Of a DNA stretch of 64,000 nt, positions 1 through 8,023 are shown in pieces. This DNA is from Arthrobacter sp. PAMC25564 (lineage in GTDB: Bacteria > Actinomycetota > Actinomycetes > Actinomycetales > Micrococcaceae): NCBI RefSeq assembly GCF_004798705.1, contig NZ_CP039290.1, positions 806,001 through 870,000 on the forward strand. The letters run 5' to 3'. The notes under the pieces were generated by a model that saw only the letters and a list, made by a program, of their open reading frames with translations, ran no database searches and was not told the DNA's origin. Position 1 is the first letter of the stretch, and each line of letters opens with the position of its first letter. The position numbers and the translations under genes were made by a program.

Positions 1-825
1 GAGTGCCTTGAGCCCGCGGATGCTCGGCTGCCCGTGCCCCGGTCCTTCATCGGTGCCGCCCGGGCGGCGCCTCAGCAGGCCCAGCGCGGCACCCGGCCGC
101 TCAGTGAGCAGCTCCTGGCCACCCGCCGTCGTGAGCGTAAATTCGGCATAGCCGAGGAACAGGAAGTTGCCATCCTCCAGCCAGAGGAGCAGCTCACGAA
201 GCTGTTCCCGCGGCGGAACAACGGCGTCGGGGAATCCGTCCACCGAGGCAACGGCCTCGGACAGCTTGCCATGGATGGCGGCGGCGTCCTCGGCGGCCAC
301 CCGGACATCATCCAGCACCCTGTGCAGGTTCTCCGTGAGTTCCCTTGCCGCAGTGTCGTCTGCCAGCCTGCCGATCTCCGCGGCAATCCAGGTCTCCGTT
401 CTGCCGGCGTCCCGCCCCGGTCCTCCCACAGCGCCTTGCGTAGAAGGGGCACGCCGGACGTCCAACAACTCGTGGGACACCGGATCACGCACCACCTGGA
501 AGCTCGGATGAACAAGAAGCCGGATCGGGGCGTCGTCCCGTGTGAGCTCCGCCGTGATCGAGTGGACCAGGTACGGGATGTCCTCGGCGACCACTGCAAC
601 GATGCTGGCGTCCGGTTCGTTCAGGATCCCGACGGCTGCCTGGCCGGGCGCCAGCGACGACGCCAGCAACACGTGATGCGCCGCCCGTGCCTGAAGCGTC
701 CCGGGGTTGTAGCTTCGCAGGTCCTCCGCGGGCACCTGCGCGTAGTAGTCGGCCAGAAAAGGTCCGCTGGGTTCAAAGGAACCGGCGGTCCTGGCGTGCT
801 CCGGGGGTACCGATTTGCGTGACAT
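1..825 (-). CDS. NAD-specific glutamate dehydrogenase, large type (N-terminal part)
   Basis: The first 275 residues of a gene that runs off the left edge. The reading frame stays open from base 1 to an ATG at 825, preceded by GGAGG nine bases upstream. The protein contains segments such as SIVAVVAEDIPYLVHSITAE and LLVHPSFQVVRDP, which I recognise from the N-terminal regulatory region of the ~1600-residue NAD-glutamate dehydrogenases that deaminate glutamate to 2-oxoglutarate in the cytoplasm. The catalytic Rossmann part lies outside the window, so activity cannot be judged here. It appears to be a single transcription unit with 131 bp before the next gene on the same strand. Confidence 0.85.
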   Translation of the reverse strand, partial: MSRKSVPPEHARTAGSFEPSGPFLADYYAQVPAEDLRSYNPGTLQARAAHHVLLASSLAPGQAAVGILNEPDASIVAVVAEDIPYLVHSITAELTRDDAPIRLLVHPSFQVVRDPVSHELLDVRRAPSTQGAVGGPGRDAGRTETWIAAEIGRLADDTAARELTENLHRVLDDVRVAAEDAAAIHGKLSEAVASVDGFPDAVVPPREQLRELLLWLEDGNFLFLGYAEFTLTTAGGQELLTERPGAALGLLRRRPGGTDEGPGHGQPSIRGLKAL

Positions 826-956
826 GTCACCGCGCCTCCACTGCGGGGGTGCCATCGCAAACTGCGGTAGACGGTCCAGCCCCCGCGCCTCCTTTTATCA
901 TGGCGGGCTGCGCGGGAGCCGTCCAGTGCCGGCCGCTGCTGTGGCGTGCGGTTGGC

Positions 957-1625
957 CTACAGCGGGCGGCCGGTGGGGTCCTCCGCCGTCGGGTCCGCGA
1001 GGACCAGGCCTCCCACCGGGCTGCCGTCCCAGTGGATCAGCCGCCAGCCGGCGTCGGGATCGCCGTCCAGCGCAACGATGCCGGTGTTGGCGAGCACGTG
1101 CTTGGCGGCGAAACCGGGTTCGACGTTGCCGGCCCTCCGCCCGGCCCAGACCCGGATGGCGGCGCCGTGGCTGACCACGGCCACCGTCCCCGTGGCGGAG
1201 TCCGCCGCGGCCGCGGCAATCCGGGCGATCGAGGCATCGTAGCGCTCGAAGAAGTCGTGGCCGTTGGGCCCGGCGGGCATCCGGCGGTCCAGCTCCCCGG
1301 CCGTCCAGGCAAACACCGTACCCAGATAGCGCAGGTGCGATTCGTGATCGGTCAGCTTCTCCAGCGATCCGGCTTCGATCTCCCGCAGACCTTCCAGTAC
1401 CTCGATGCCGAGCCCGCGCACCGTGGCGAGCGGCCGGGCCGTGAGCTGGGTGCGGATCAGGGTGGAGGCGTACAGCTGGTCGATCTGCTCATTCGCCAGT
1501 GCCCGGGCCAGGACGGCAGCCTGCCGCTTGCCGAGCTCGGTCAGCCCGGGGCCGGGGTGGGCGGTGTCCAGCTGCCCCAGCACGTTTCCGGGAGTCTGGC
1601 CGTGGCGGATGAGGAGGAGCCTCAT
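957..1625 (-). CDS. Histidine phosphatase family protein (phosphoglycerate mutase-like)
   Basis: 222 residues. The N-terminus carries the RHG catalytic motif (LLLIRHGQTPGN, residues 4-15), whose histidine is the transient phospho-acceptor. Later elements fit the family: E in LREIEAGSLE and the second catalytic histidine in VAVVSHGAAIR (about residue 175). Substrate cannot be told; members include cofactor-dependent phosphoglycerate mutases, cobalamin phosphatases and broad phosphatases. The ATG overlaps the purB stop codon by four bases (ATGA), so it is translationally coupled to purB. Confidence 0.88.
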   Translation of the reverse strand: MRLLLIRHGQTPGNVLGQLDTAHPGPGLTELGKRQAAVLARALANEQIDQLYASTLIRTQLTARPLATVRGLGIEVLEGLREIEAGSLEKLTDHESHLRYLGTVFAWTAGELDRRMPAGPNGHDFFERYDASIARIAAAAADSATGTVAVVSHGAAIRVWAGRRAGNVEPGFAAKHVLANTGIVALDGDPDAGWRLIHWDGSPVGGLVLADPTAEDPTGRPL

Positions 1626-3064
1626 TTAAGGTGGTCCACCAGCTTTTCCGCGAGACCGGTGTACTTGCCGGGGGTGAGGGCCAGCAGCCGGGCTTCGGCC
1701 TCGGCCGGGAGGCCGAGGCCCTGGACAAACTCCTGCATCCGGGCGGCATCGACGCGTTGCCCGCGGGTCAGGTCCTTGAGCCGCTCGTAGGGGTTTTCCA
1801 TGCCTTCGACGCCGGCGATCGCCTCGGCGCGCATGACCATCTGGATCGCCTCGCCCAGGACTTCCCAGTTGGTGTCGAGGTCCGCGGCGAGCACATCCTC
1901 CGCGACGTTGAGCCGTTCGAGGCCCTTCGCCACATTGGAGATGGCGAGCAGCGAGTGGCCGAAGGCCACGCCGATGTTGCGCTGCGAGGAGGAATCCGTG
2001 AGGTCGCGCTGCCAGCGGGAGGTGACCAGGGTGGAGCCCAGCACATCGAAGAGTCCGGAGGAGATCTCCAGGTTGGCCTCGGCGTTTTCAAAGCGGATCG
2101 GGTTGACCTTGTGCGGCATGGTCGAGGAGCCGGTGGCCCCCGCGACCGGGACCTGCACGAAGTAACCGATGGAGATGTAGCTCCAGATGTCCGTGCAGAT
2201 GTTGTGCAGGATCCGGTTGAAGCGTGCGACGTCGGAGTACAGCTCTGCCTGCCAGTCGTGGCTTTCAATCTGGGTGGTCAGCGGGTTCCAGCTCAGGCCA
2301 AGGGCTTCGATGAAGGTCTTCGACACCTGCTGCCAGTCTGCTCCCGGGACGGAGGCCACGTGGGCGGCGTAGGTGCCGGTGGCGCCGTTGATCTTGCCGA
2401 GGTATTCGGTCCCGGCGATGCGCTCCAGCTGGCGGGTGAGCCGGTGGGCATAGACGGCCAGTTCCTTGCCAAGCGTGGTGGGGGTGGCCGGCTGGCCGTG
2501 CGTCCGGGAGAGCATCGGCACGGCGCGGTTGTCCTCCGCCATCGTGCTGATCTGGGCCACCAGGCCGCGGGCGGCCGGCAGCCACACGTCCTCCACGGCG
2601 CCTTTGATGCCCAGGGCGTAGGAAAGGTTGTTGATGTCCTCCGAAGTGCAGCCGAAGTGCACCATGGCCGTGAGCCGTTCGATGCCGATGCCGGGCAGCC
2701 GGCGGCCGATGTAGTACTCCACTGCCTTGACATCGTGCACCGTGACGGCCTCGATGTCGGCCAGTTCACTGACGGCGTCGGCGTCGAATTCGGTCACGAT
2801 GGCGCGCAGCTTTTCCTGCTGCTCCGGGGTCAGCGGCCCGGCGCCCGGCAGGACGTTGTTGCCGGCAAGGTGGATGAGCCATTCGACTTCCACGGCAACG
2901 CGGTCGCGGTTCAGGGCGGCTTCGGAAAGATAATCAACCAGGGGCGCGACGGCGGACTGGTAGCGGCCATCCAGCGGGCCGAGCGCGATCTGGTGTGAAG
3001 ACGCGGCGAGGGCCAGGCGTCCGGAAGGCGTACGGGTGGCGGCGGTGGCGGCAGTTTCAGGCAT
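1622..3064 (-). CDS. purB: Adenylosuccinate lyase
   Basis: 480 residues, the usual length. PurB removes fumarate from adenylosuccinate and from SAICAR in purine synthesis, as a cytoplasmic homotetramer. The fumarase/aspartase superfamily signature SSTMPHKVNPIRFENAE lies at residues 313-329, with the flexible catalytic serine in its SS; THGQPATPTTLGKE (188-201) and GCTSEDINN (138-146) give the other active-site segments, including the general-acid histidine. The gene is first in a two-gene unit with the histidine phosphatase. The family also contains fumarase, argininosuccinate lyase and aspartase, but these segments are PurB-type. Confidence 0.95.
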   Translation of the reverse strand: MPETAATAATRTPSGRLALAASSHQIALGPLDGRYQSAVAPLVDYLSEAALNRDRVAVEVEWLIHLAGNNVLPGAGPLTPEQQEKLRAIVTEFDADAVSELADIEAVTVHDVKAVEYYIGRRLPGIGIERLTAMVHFGCTSEDINNLSYALGIKGAVEDVWLPAARGLVAQISTMAEDNRAVPMLSRTHGQPATPTTLGKELAVYAHRLTRQLERIAGTEYLGKINGATGTYAAHVASVPGADWQQVSKTFIEALGLSWNPLTTQIESHDWQAELYSDVARFNRILHNICTDIWSYISIGYFVQVPVAGATGSSTMPHKVNPIRFENAEANLEISSGLFDVLGSTLVTSRWQRDLTDSSSQRNIGVAFGHSLLAISNVAKGLERLNVAEDVLAADLDTNWEVLGEAIQMVMRAEAIAGVEGMENPYERLKDLTRGQRVDAARMQEFVQGLGLPAEAEARLLALTPGKYTGLAEKLVDHLK

Positions 3065-3275
3065 GGTCCGATTCTTTCACGAACTGGCGGCGGGCCTTAA
3101 GCACGGCTGTCCGTGTGACTTCCGCCGGCCGTGACGGATCCGCCATGACGGGTCCGGCAGCCCTTCCGGCTGCTTATCCACATAGCCCGCCGGGGAGCTT
3201 CAGCACGGCCGCGGGGATCCTTAGCGTCGAAGACATCCGGTGTGATGCCGGGAACGGGAGAGGGCGGGCCGCTAA
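3065..3275. promoter_or_regulatory. Divergent intergenic region with one perfect DnaA box
   Basis: 211 bp between divergent purB and the WXG-like gene. It contains TTATCCACA at 3174-3182, an exact match to the consensus DnaA box, but only one copy, so it is not an origin. No clear -35/-10 pair for either gene could be chosen. A purine-rich GGGAGAGGG lies 13-21 bases before the first ATG at 3276. Confidence 0.35.
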
Positions 3276-3311
3276 ATGGCAGGCACGATGGCAGGCACGA
3301 TGGCAGGCGCC
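3276..3311 (+). repeat. 12-bp tandem repeat at a gene start
   Basis: Three consecutive units of ATGGCAGGCACG (third unit ending GCC) encode MAGT-MAGT-MAGA. Each unit begins with an in-frame ATG (3276, 3288, 3300), so unit loss or gain would keep the reading frame while moving the start codon relative to the ribosome-binding site. Confidence 0.8.
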
Positions 3312-3620
3312 ACGGGTGGCACCGTGGCCGATCCGGTGGCGGCGGCCGATGCGGCTGCCTGCGCCTCACGCAGTTACGAGGTCCGGCTGCTGGCAGCCCG
3401 CGTCGCGGTCTGTGCCGACCGGGCGGACTCCGCCCTCTCGCGGCTGGCCGGCCTTGAGCTGCAAACCTGGCAGTCGCCGGCGGGGCGCGCCTACCGGACG
3501 GCGTTGTCGTTGCAGGCGGCTTCGCTGCGCAGGAGCCGGAACACCCTGCAGGAAGCCTCCGCCGTCGTGCTCCGGCACGCCCAGAATGTGGTGCTTTCCT
3601 CCGGCCGGCAGGGGTACTGA
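3276..3620 (+). CDS. Small WXG100-like helical protein
   Basis: 114 residues, no recognised name. After a repetitive MAGT N-terminus the protein is predicted helical, with a central turn reading LELQTWQSPAGRAYR (about residues 62-76) followed by a second helix. Two helices with a W-x-S/G turn in a ~100-residue protein is the layout of WXG100/ESX proteins, which form helical hairpins and are exported by type VII systems, but the WxG glycine is replaced (WQS). Its last base is the first base of the next gene's ATG (TGATG), so the two are translationally coupled. Start uncertain among 3276, 3288 and 3300. Function inferred only. Confidence 0.6.
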   Translation: MAGTMAGTMAGATGGTVADPVAAADAAACASRSYEVRLLAARVAVCADRADSALSRLAGLELQTWQSPAGRAYRTALSLQAASLRRSRNTLQEASAVVLRHAQNVVLSSGRQGY

Positions 3621-5005
3621 TGGCGGAGGCGACACCGTCCGGCACCGGGGGAGCGCCGCAGCCGTCGCAGCCCCCTGACGACGGCATGCTCCGGATCCGC
3701 GGCGGGGTGGGTGGACTCAGCTTCCAGTTTGAGGAGTTGCTTGCCGGTGCGGCGGCCCTGGAGGGCGTCCTGCGGCAGTTGCAGGAGGTGGAAATGGAGG
3801 CGGACGCGGTGCGGCATGCGCTGTTCCCCTACCAGCCCGATTCCTATGCCAGCGGAAGCTCCGCCATTACCGCCGTGGGAGAGGGCGCCCGGGCCATCGG
3901 CCGTGTCCGCTTGGATCTGGAGCGCATGGCCCGGGAGGTCAGGGCGAGCCAGCGCGAGTATGAGTTCACGGAGGCCCGGAACGCACTGCTCCTGCGGATG
4001 GGGCTGTACGGCGCAGAGTACGGTTCCGGGTCGGGCATCTTCGGCCTGCCGCCGATGAAAGCCCGCGACATCGCGGAGGACGGGATCGCCATGTTGCCCC
4101 GGAACCTGGCCCTGCTCCTGGGCGTGCCGGTCACAACGGCAGCGGCCATCGGCGCCGCCGGCGGGCCCACGGACGTCCGCCGCATCGTCCGGGGCTTGGC
4201 TGCGGCCCCCGGGCTGGAGTTCCTCAGGCCACGCCCGGTCCGGATCGCCGGCCAGGAAACGAGGACGGAGGAGGCGGATCTCGCGCCGGCCGGGCTGCTG
4301 CGGCGGGCTGAAGCCGTTGGCCGCACGAGTGGAGACATCGAAGTCCTCCAGACCGGCAGCGGCGGCCAGCGGGCCTGGGTGGTCATCATCCCGGGAACCC
4401 AGCTGGACGGACTCCCCGAGGGCACGAACCCCTTCGATATCGCGGGGATCGCCGAGTCCCTGGGCTTCGACTCCGCGGAGATGAACGCCGCCGTCCGCGA
4501 GGCCTTGCGGGAGGCAGGAGCGGAAGCCGGCGAGCAGGTTGCCGCCGTGGGCTACAGCCAGGGCGGCATCCATGCCATGAACCTCAGCCAGGACCGGGCG
4601 TTCCTGGCCGAATACGATCTGAAATTCGTGCTGACGGCGGGCTCCCCGGTGGGGGGCATAGAGCCGGCCCCCGGGATCGGCAGCCTGCATCTGGAGCACG
4701 AGCAGGACCTGGTGCCCGGGGCAGACGGCCTGCCCAACGCCGACACGAAAGAGCGGGTGACGGTGACCCTCACCAACCCGCTGATTCTCACCAATCCGCT
4801 GGATTTTGGGGCGTGGGACGACGTCGGCCTGGGACCCGGCCACCGCTTGGCCAACTACGCGGAGGGCGCCGAGGCGGTTTCCGTAAGCCGGGATCCGTCA
4901 CTGCAGGCCTCCACCGCCGCGCTCGCCGCGGTCGTTGGTGCCGGCGGCGGCGCCAGGGTCACGCGTTTCTCGCTCAGGCGCGACGCCGCGCCCCGGGGCA
5001 GGTGA
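3620..5005 (+). CDS. Alpha/beta hydrolase (lipase-like) with helical N-terminal domain
   Basis: 461 residues. The N-terminal third (about 20-120) is helical and resembles the helical-hairpin region of ESX-type proteins. The C-terminal half has alpha/beta-hydrolase features: a strand VVIIPGTQ (about 250-257), a nucleophile elbow VGYSQGG with the serine near residue 315, and a C-terminal GPGH that could supply the catalytic histidine. No signal peptide is visible. Coupled to the preceding WXG-like gene, it could be a secreted or self-directed esterase/lipase effector; no immunity gene or type VII secretion gene is nearby. Substrate unknown. Confidence 0.65.
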   Translation: MAEATPSGTGGAPQPSQPPDDGMLRIRGGVGGLSFQFEELLAGAAALEGVLRQLQEVEMEADAVRHALFPYQPDSYASGSSAITAVGEGARAIGRVRLDLERMAREVRASQREYEFTEARNALLLRMGLYGAEYGSGSGIFGLPPMKARDIAEDGIAMLPRNLALLLGVPVTTAAAIGAAGGPTDVRRIVRGLAAAPGLEFLRPRPVRIAGQETRTEEADLAPAGLLRRAEAVGRTSGDIEVLQTGSGGQRAWVVIIPGTQLDGLPEGTNPFDIAGIAESLGFDSAEMNAAVREALREAGAEAGEQVAAVGYSQGGIHAMNLSQDRAFLAEYDLKFVLTAGSPVGGIEPAPGIGSLHLEHEQDLVPGADGLPNADTKERVTVTLTNPLILTNPLDFGAWDDVGLGPGHRLANYAEGAEAVSVSRDPSLQASTAALAAVVGAGGGARVTRFSLRRDAAPRGR

Positions 5006-5017
5006 TGGCGCCTGGAC

Positions 5018-5446
5018 TCAGCGCCTCGCGCCCGCCAGCCGGCCGGCGACCACTGAGATGACGGTGATGATGATGGCCGCGAAGACCCCGGTCCAGAAGA
5101 ACGAGTCGATGGTGAAGTGGACGGGGGTGTAGCTGCTCAGCCAGGACGTCAGATAGAGCATCGCGGCGTTGATGACGATCGTGAAAAGCCCCAGGGTCAG
5201 GATCGTGATCGGGAGCGAAAGCAGACTCACCAGCGGCTTCACAAGTGCGTTGACCACACCGAAGATCAGCCCGATGAACAGGTAGGCCAGGATGAGCCCG
5301 ATGATGTCCGCGCCCTGGACGACTCCGCTGTGGGCCACGGCCGCCTCGGTGGCGGAGGTGGAGATGTCCAGCCTGCCGTGAAGGATCCAGCTGGCAATCC
5401 AGAGGGCAAGCCCGTTGATGATTACCCGGACGATGAATGAGCGCAT
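5018..5446 (-). CDS. Phage holin family (DUF, 4-TM) membrane protein
   Basis: 142 residues with four hydrophobic segments (about 5-22, 45-68, 75-105 and 115-135), matching the mycobacterial 4TM 'phage holin family' (Phage_holin_4_2) that is widespread on bacterial chromosomes. There are no phage genes nearby, so the holin name should not be read as prophage. Single gene, ending 12 bp from the end of the lipase-like gene on the opposite strand (convergent), and starting 60 bp from the divergent aminotransferase. Physiological role unknown. Confidence 0.8.
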   Translation of the reverse strand: MRSFIVRVIINGLALWIASWILHGRLDISTSATEAAVAHSGVVQGADIIGLILAYLFIGLIFGVVNALVKPLVSLLSLPITILTLGLFTIVINAAMLYLTSWLSSYTPVHFTIDSFFWTGVFAAIIITVISVVAGRLAGARR

Positions 5447-5506
5447 GGCCCCATGCTGTCACATGCCACCGCGTTGCGGCATGGACGGCGAAGTAGGCTA
5501 GGTGTC

Positions 5507-6625
5507 ATGACTTCATCAGAGAATTCGGCCGGAGGAATCAGGCCGCGCCCGGTGGTAGACCTCCTTCCGCGCTACGCGGCCGGCAAGCCGCCGGTCCCCG
5601 TCGAGGGTCTGGTCAGCTACAAGCTGTCCTCCAATGAGAACCCCTTGCCGCCCATTCCCGCAGTGCAGCAGGCGATCGCGGCACAGACCGACTTCAACCG
5701 TTACCCGGACCCGCTCAGCAGCAAGCTGCGCGCTGCCCTCGCCGGGTTCCTGGACGTCCCTGCCGAGGACATCGTCACCGGTGCCGGGAGCCTCGGGGCC
5801 CTGAACCAGCTGCTGACCACGTTCGCGGGCCAGAACGATGACGGCAAGGCCGATGAGGTCATCTACGCCTGGCGTTCCTTCGAGGCCTACCCCATCTGTG
5901 TCGGCCTGGCGGGGGCGGAGAGCATCCGGATCCCGCTCACGAGCGACGGCCGCCACGATCTCAATGCGATGGCGGCTGCCGTCTCAGCACGCACCAGGAT
6001 GATCCTGCTGTGCACGCCCAACAACCCCACCGGGCCGATCATCACGAGGGAGGAAACCGAGCGCTTCATCAAGGCCGTACCCTCCGACGTCGTGGTGGTC
6101 ATCGACGAGGCCTACCAGGAGTTCGTGCGCGCCGAGGACGCCGTTGACGGCATCGAGATGTACCGCAAGTACCCGAACGTAGTCGTACTGCGGACCTTCT
6201 CCAAGGCGCACGGCCTCGCCGGGCTTCGGGTCGGCTACAGCGTCTCCCGCCCTGAACTCACCCAGCACCTGCGCGTCGCCGCGACGCCCTTCTCCGTGTC
6301 CCAGATCGGAGAAATCGCGGCGGTCACATCGCTGGAACACTATGGCGAGGTTGTAGAAAGGGTACAAAGCCTGGTCGACGAACGCGACCGGGTCACCGCC
6401 GGGCTCCGGGAGCTCGGCTGGTTCGTTCCGGAGGCCCAAGGTAACTTCGTGTGGCTCAATCTCGGCGCCAACAGCGCGGAGTTCGCCGCGCTGGCGGGGG
6501 AACGGGCACTGTCCGTCCGGGCCTTCGGGGACGAGGGAGTCCGGGTCAGCATCGGCGAGACCGAGGCCAACACCCGCTTCCTGGAACTCTGTGCGATCTA
6601 TACAAAACCGCCACGGCGTTCCTAG
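5507..6625 (+). CDS. hisC: Histidinol-phosphate / aromatic amino acid aminotransferase
   Basis: 372 residues, fold-type I PLP aminotransferase. Motifs: SSNENP (41-46), PNNPTG (171-176), DEAYQEF (200-206) and FSKAHGLAGLRVGYS with the PLP lysine at 233. HisC converts imidazole-acetol phosphate to histidinol phosphate with glutamate; actinobacterial relatives also act as phenylalanine aminotransferase (Pat), and no his genes are adjacent, so the aromatic role is possible. ATG 5507 is chosen because TAGGCT (5494-5499) lies seven bases before it, the leaderless arrangement; an in-frame upstream start at 5453 would overlap that -10 box. Confidence 0.85.
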   Translation: MTSSENSAGGIRPRPVVDLLPRYAAGKPPVPVEGLVSYKLSSNENPLPPIPAVQQAIAAQTDFNRYPDPLSSKLRAALAGFLDVPAEDIVTGAGSLGALNQLLTTFAGQNDDGKADEVIYAWRSFEAYPICVGLAGAESIRIPLTSDGRHDLNAMAAAVSARTRMILLCTPNNPTGPIITREETERFIKAVPSDVVVVIDEAYQEFVRAEDAVDGIEMYRKYPNVVVLRTFSKAHGLAGLRVGYSVSRPELTQHLRVAATPFSVSQIGEIAAVTSLEHYGEVVERVQSLVDERDRVTAGLRELGWFVPEAQGNFVWLNLGANSAEFAALAGERALSVRAFGDEGVRVSIGETEANTRFLELCAIYTKPPRRS

Positions 6626-6772
6626 CGCTTAACATGACGCCTGCGGGCAGCGCCCTGCGGATAAAGTAAGGACCAGTAAGCCAAAATACATGCCGAATTC
6701 GGAATACATTCCCGGCCCGGCAGGTATCCCAGCGATTGCGGCGCATTCGGATGCGGCAAGCAAGGAGACGGT
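6626..6772 (+). promoter_or_regulatory. Leader of the 2-oxoacid dehydrogenase operon with two palindromes
   Basis: 147 bp between the aminotransferase and the E1-alpha gene. It holds CCGAATTCGG (6693-6702, perfect 10-bp palindrome) and CGCAT-TCGG-ATGCG (6742-6755, perfect 5-bp arms). Either could be an operator for a regulator of the operon; no regulator gene is adjacent. AAGGAG precedes the E1-alpha ATG. Confidence 0.35.
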
Positions 6773-8023
6773 ATGGGCGCCACACATCTGCCCTCTACCG
6801 AGTTCGACGGAACCGATCTCGATGACCAGCTTGAGGCGGAAGCCGAAGCCCAACTGGGCGCCCCGGCCGAGCCGATGGTGCAGCTGCTGGGCCCCGACGG
6901 GAAACTCGGCACCGACCCGGTCTTCTCGAAATATGCCGAGCGGCTCAACCCGGAGAAGCTGCGCGGGTTTTATGCCGACATGGCAAAGATCCGACGTTTT
7001 GACGTGGAAGCCACGGCCCTCCAGCGGCAGGGCCAGCTGGCGCTGTGGGTCCCGCTCACTGGACAGGAAGCCGCCCAGATCGGCTCCGGCCGGGCCAGCC
7101 AGCCGCAGGACTACATCTTCCCCACCTACCGCGAACACGGTGTGGCGCTGACCCGCAACGTCGACCTGGCTGAGCTGCTGCGCCAGTTCCGCGGTGTCTC
7201 CAACGGCGGCTGGAACCCCAAGGACACCAACTTCCACCTCTACACGCTCGTCCTCGCGGCCCAGACCCCGCACGCGGTCGGCTACGCCATGGGCATCCAG
7301 CGCGACCAGAAACTCGCGGCGGCGGCGGCCGCGGCCGCGGGCGGGGCGGAAGGCCAGGTGACGGAGCCCAAGGCCGCCGTCGTGGTCTATTTCGGTGACG
7401 GTGCCAGCTCGGAAGGGGACGTCCATGAGTCCATGGTCTTCGCCTCGTCCTACAACGCCCCCGTCGTCTTCTTCTGCCAGAACAACCACTGGGCGATCTC
7501 GGTCCCGAGCTCGGTCCAGACCCGGATTCCGCTGGCCAACCGCGCCAAGGGCTACGGCTTCCCTGGCATCCGGGTGGACGGCAACGACGTGATCGCCGTC
7601 CACGCCGTCACCGAATGGGCGCTCGAGCATGCCCGCGAGGGCAGGGGCCCAGTGCTGATCGAGGCCTTCACCTACCGCGTCGGAGCCCACACCACGGCCG
7701 ACGATCCCACGAAGTACCGCGGATCCGCCGAGGAATCCGTGTGGCGGGCCAAGGATCCGCTCGAGCGCCTGGAAAAGTACCTCCGGGCCGAGGGCCTGGC
7801 GGACGAGGCCTTCTTCGAGCAGGTCAAGGCCGACGGCGACGAGCTCGCAGCCTACGTCCGCAAGACCACCTACGACCTTGAAACCCCGGACATCCGGACC
7901 GCGTTCGCCAACACGTACGTGGAAGCACACCCGCTGGTGGCCGAAGAGCTGGCCTGGTTCGAGGAGTACAGCGCAGGATTCGCCGACGAAGGCGCCGTTC
8001 AGGCAGAAGGTGCGGGCCACTGA
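6773..8023 (+). CDS. bkdA: 2-oxoacid dehydrogenase E1 component, alpha subunit
   Basis: 416 residues. Thiamine-pyrophosphate-binding motif starts GDGASSEGDVHES (208-220) and ends with QNNHWAIS (236-243). This subunit decarboxylates a 2-oxoacid and, with the beta subunit, passes the acyl group to lipoyl-E2. The alpha2beta2 architecture and the N-terminal MVQLLGPDGKL segment fit branched-chain 2-oxoacid dehydrogenases better than the AceE-type pyruvate dehydrogenase usual in actinobacteria, but annotators often call it pyruvate dehydrogenase PdhA. Insert of nine alanines at about 182-190. First gene of a three-gene operon; E3 is not in the window. Confidence 0.88.
   Translation: MGATHLPSTEFDGTDLDDQLEAEAEAQLGAPAEPMVQLLGPDGKLGTDPVFSKYAERLNPEKLRGFYADMAKIRRFDVEATALQRQGQLALWVPLTGQEAAQIGSGRASQPQDYIFPTYREHGVALTRNVDLAELLRQFRGVSNGGWNPKDTNFHLYTLVLAAQTPHAVGYAMGIQRDQKLAAAAAAAAGGAEGQVTEPKAAVVVYFGDGASSEGDVHESMVFASSYNAPVVFFCQNNHWAISVPSSVQTRIPLANRAKGYGFPGIRVDGNDVIAVHAVTEWALEHAREGRGPVLIEAFTYRVGAHTTADDPTKYRGSAEESVWRAKDPLERLEKYLRAEGLADEAFFEQVKADGDELAAYVRKTTYDLETPDIRTAFANTYVEAHPLVAEELAWFEEYSAGFADEGAVQAEGAGH

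Noticed and set aside
1631..2998. Long open frame antisense to purB
   Set aside because: Its translation is low-complexity Gly/Val/Asp with no family features; a shadow of high-GC codon bias opposite purB.
3276..3311. Tandem repeats as a CRISPR array
   Set aside because: Units are 12 bp, contiguous without spacers, and lie inside a coding start.
5018..5446. Holin-family gene as evidence of a prophage
   Set aside because: This 4-TM family is common on chromosomes without phage, and no phage structural, lysis or integrase gene is near.
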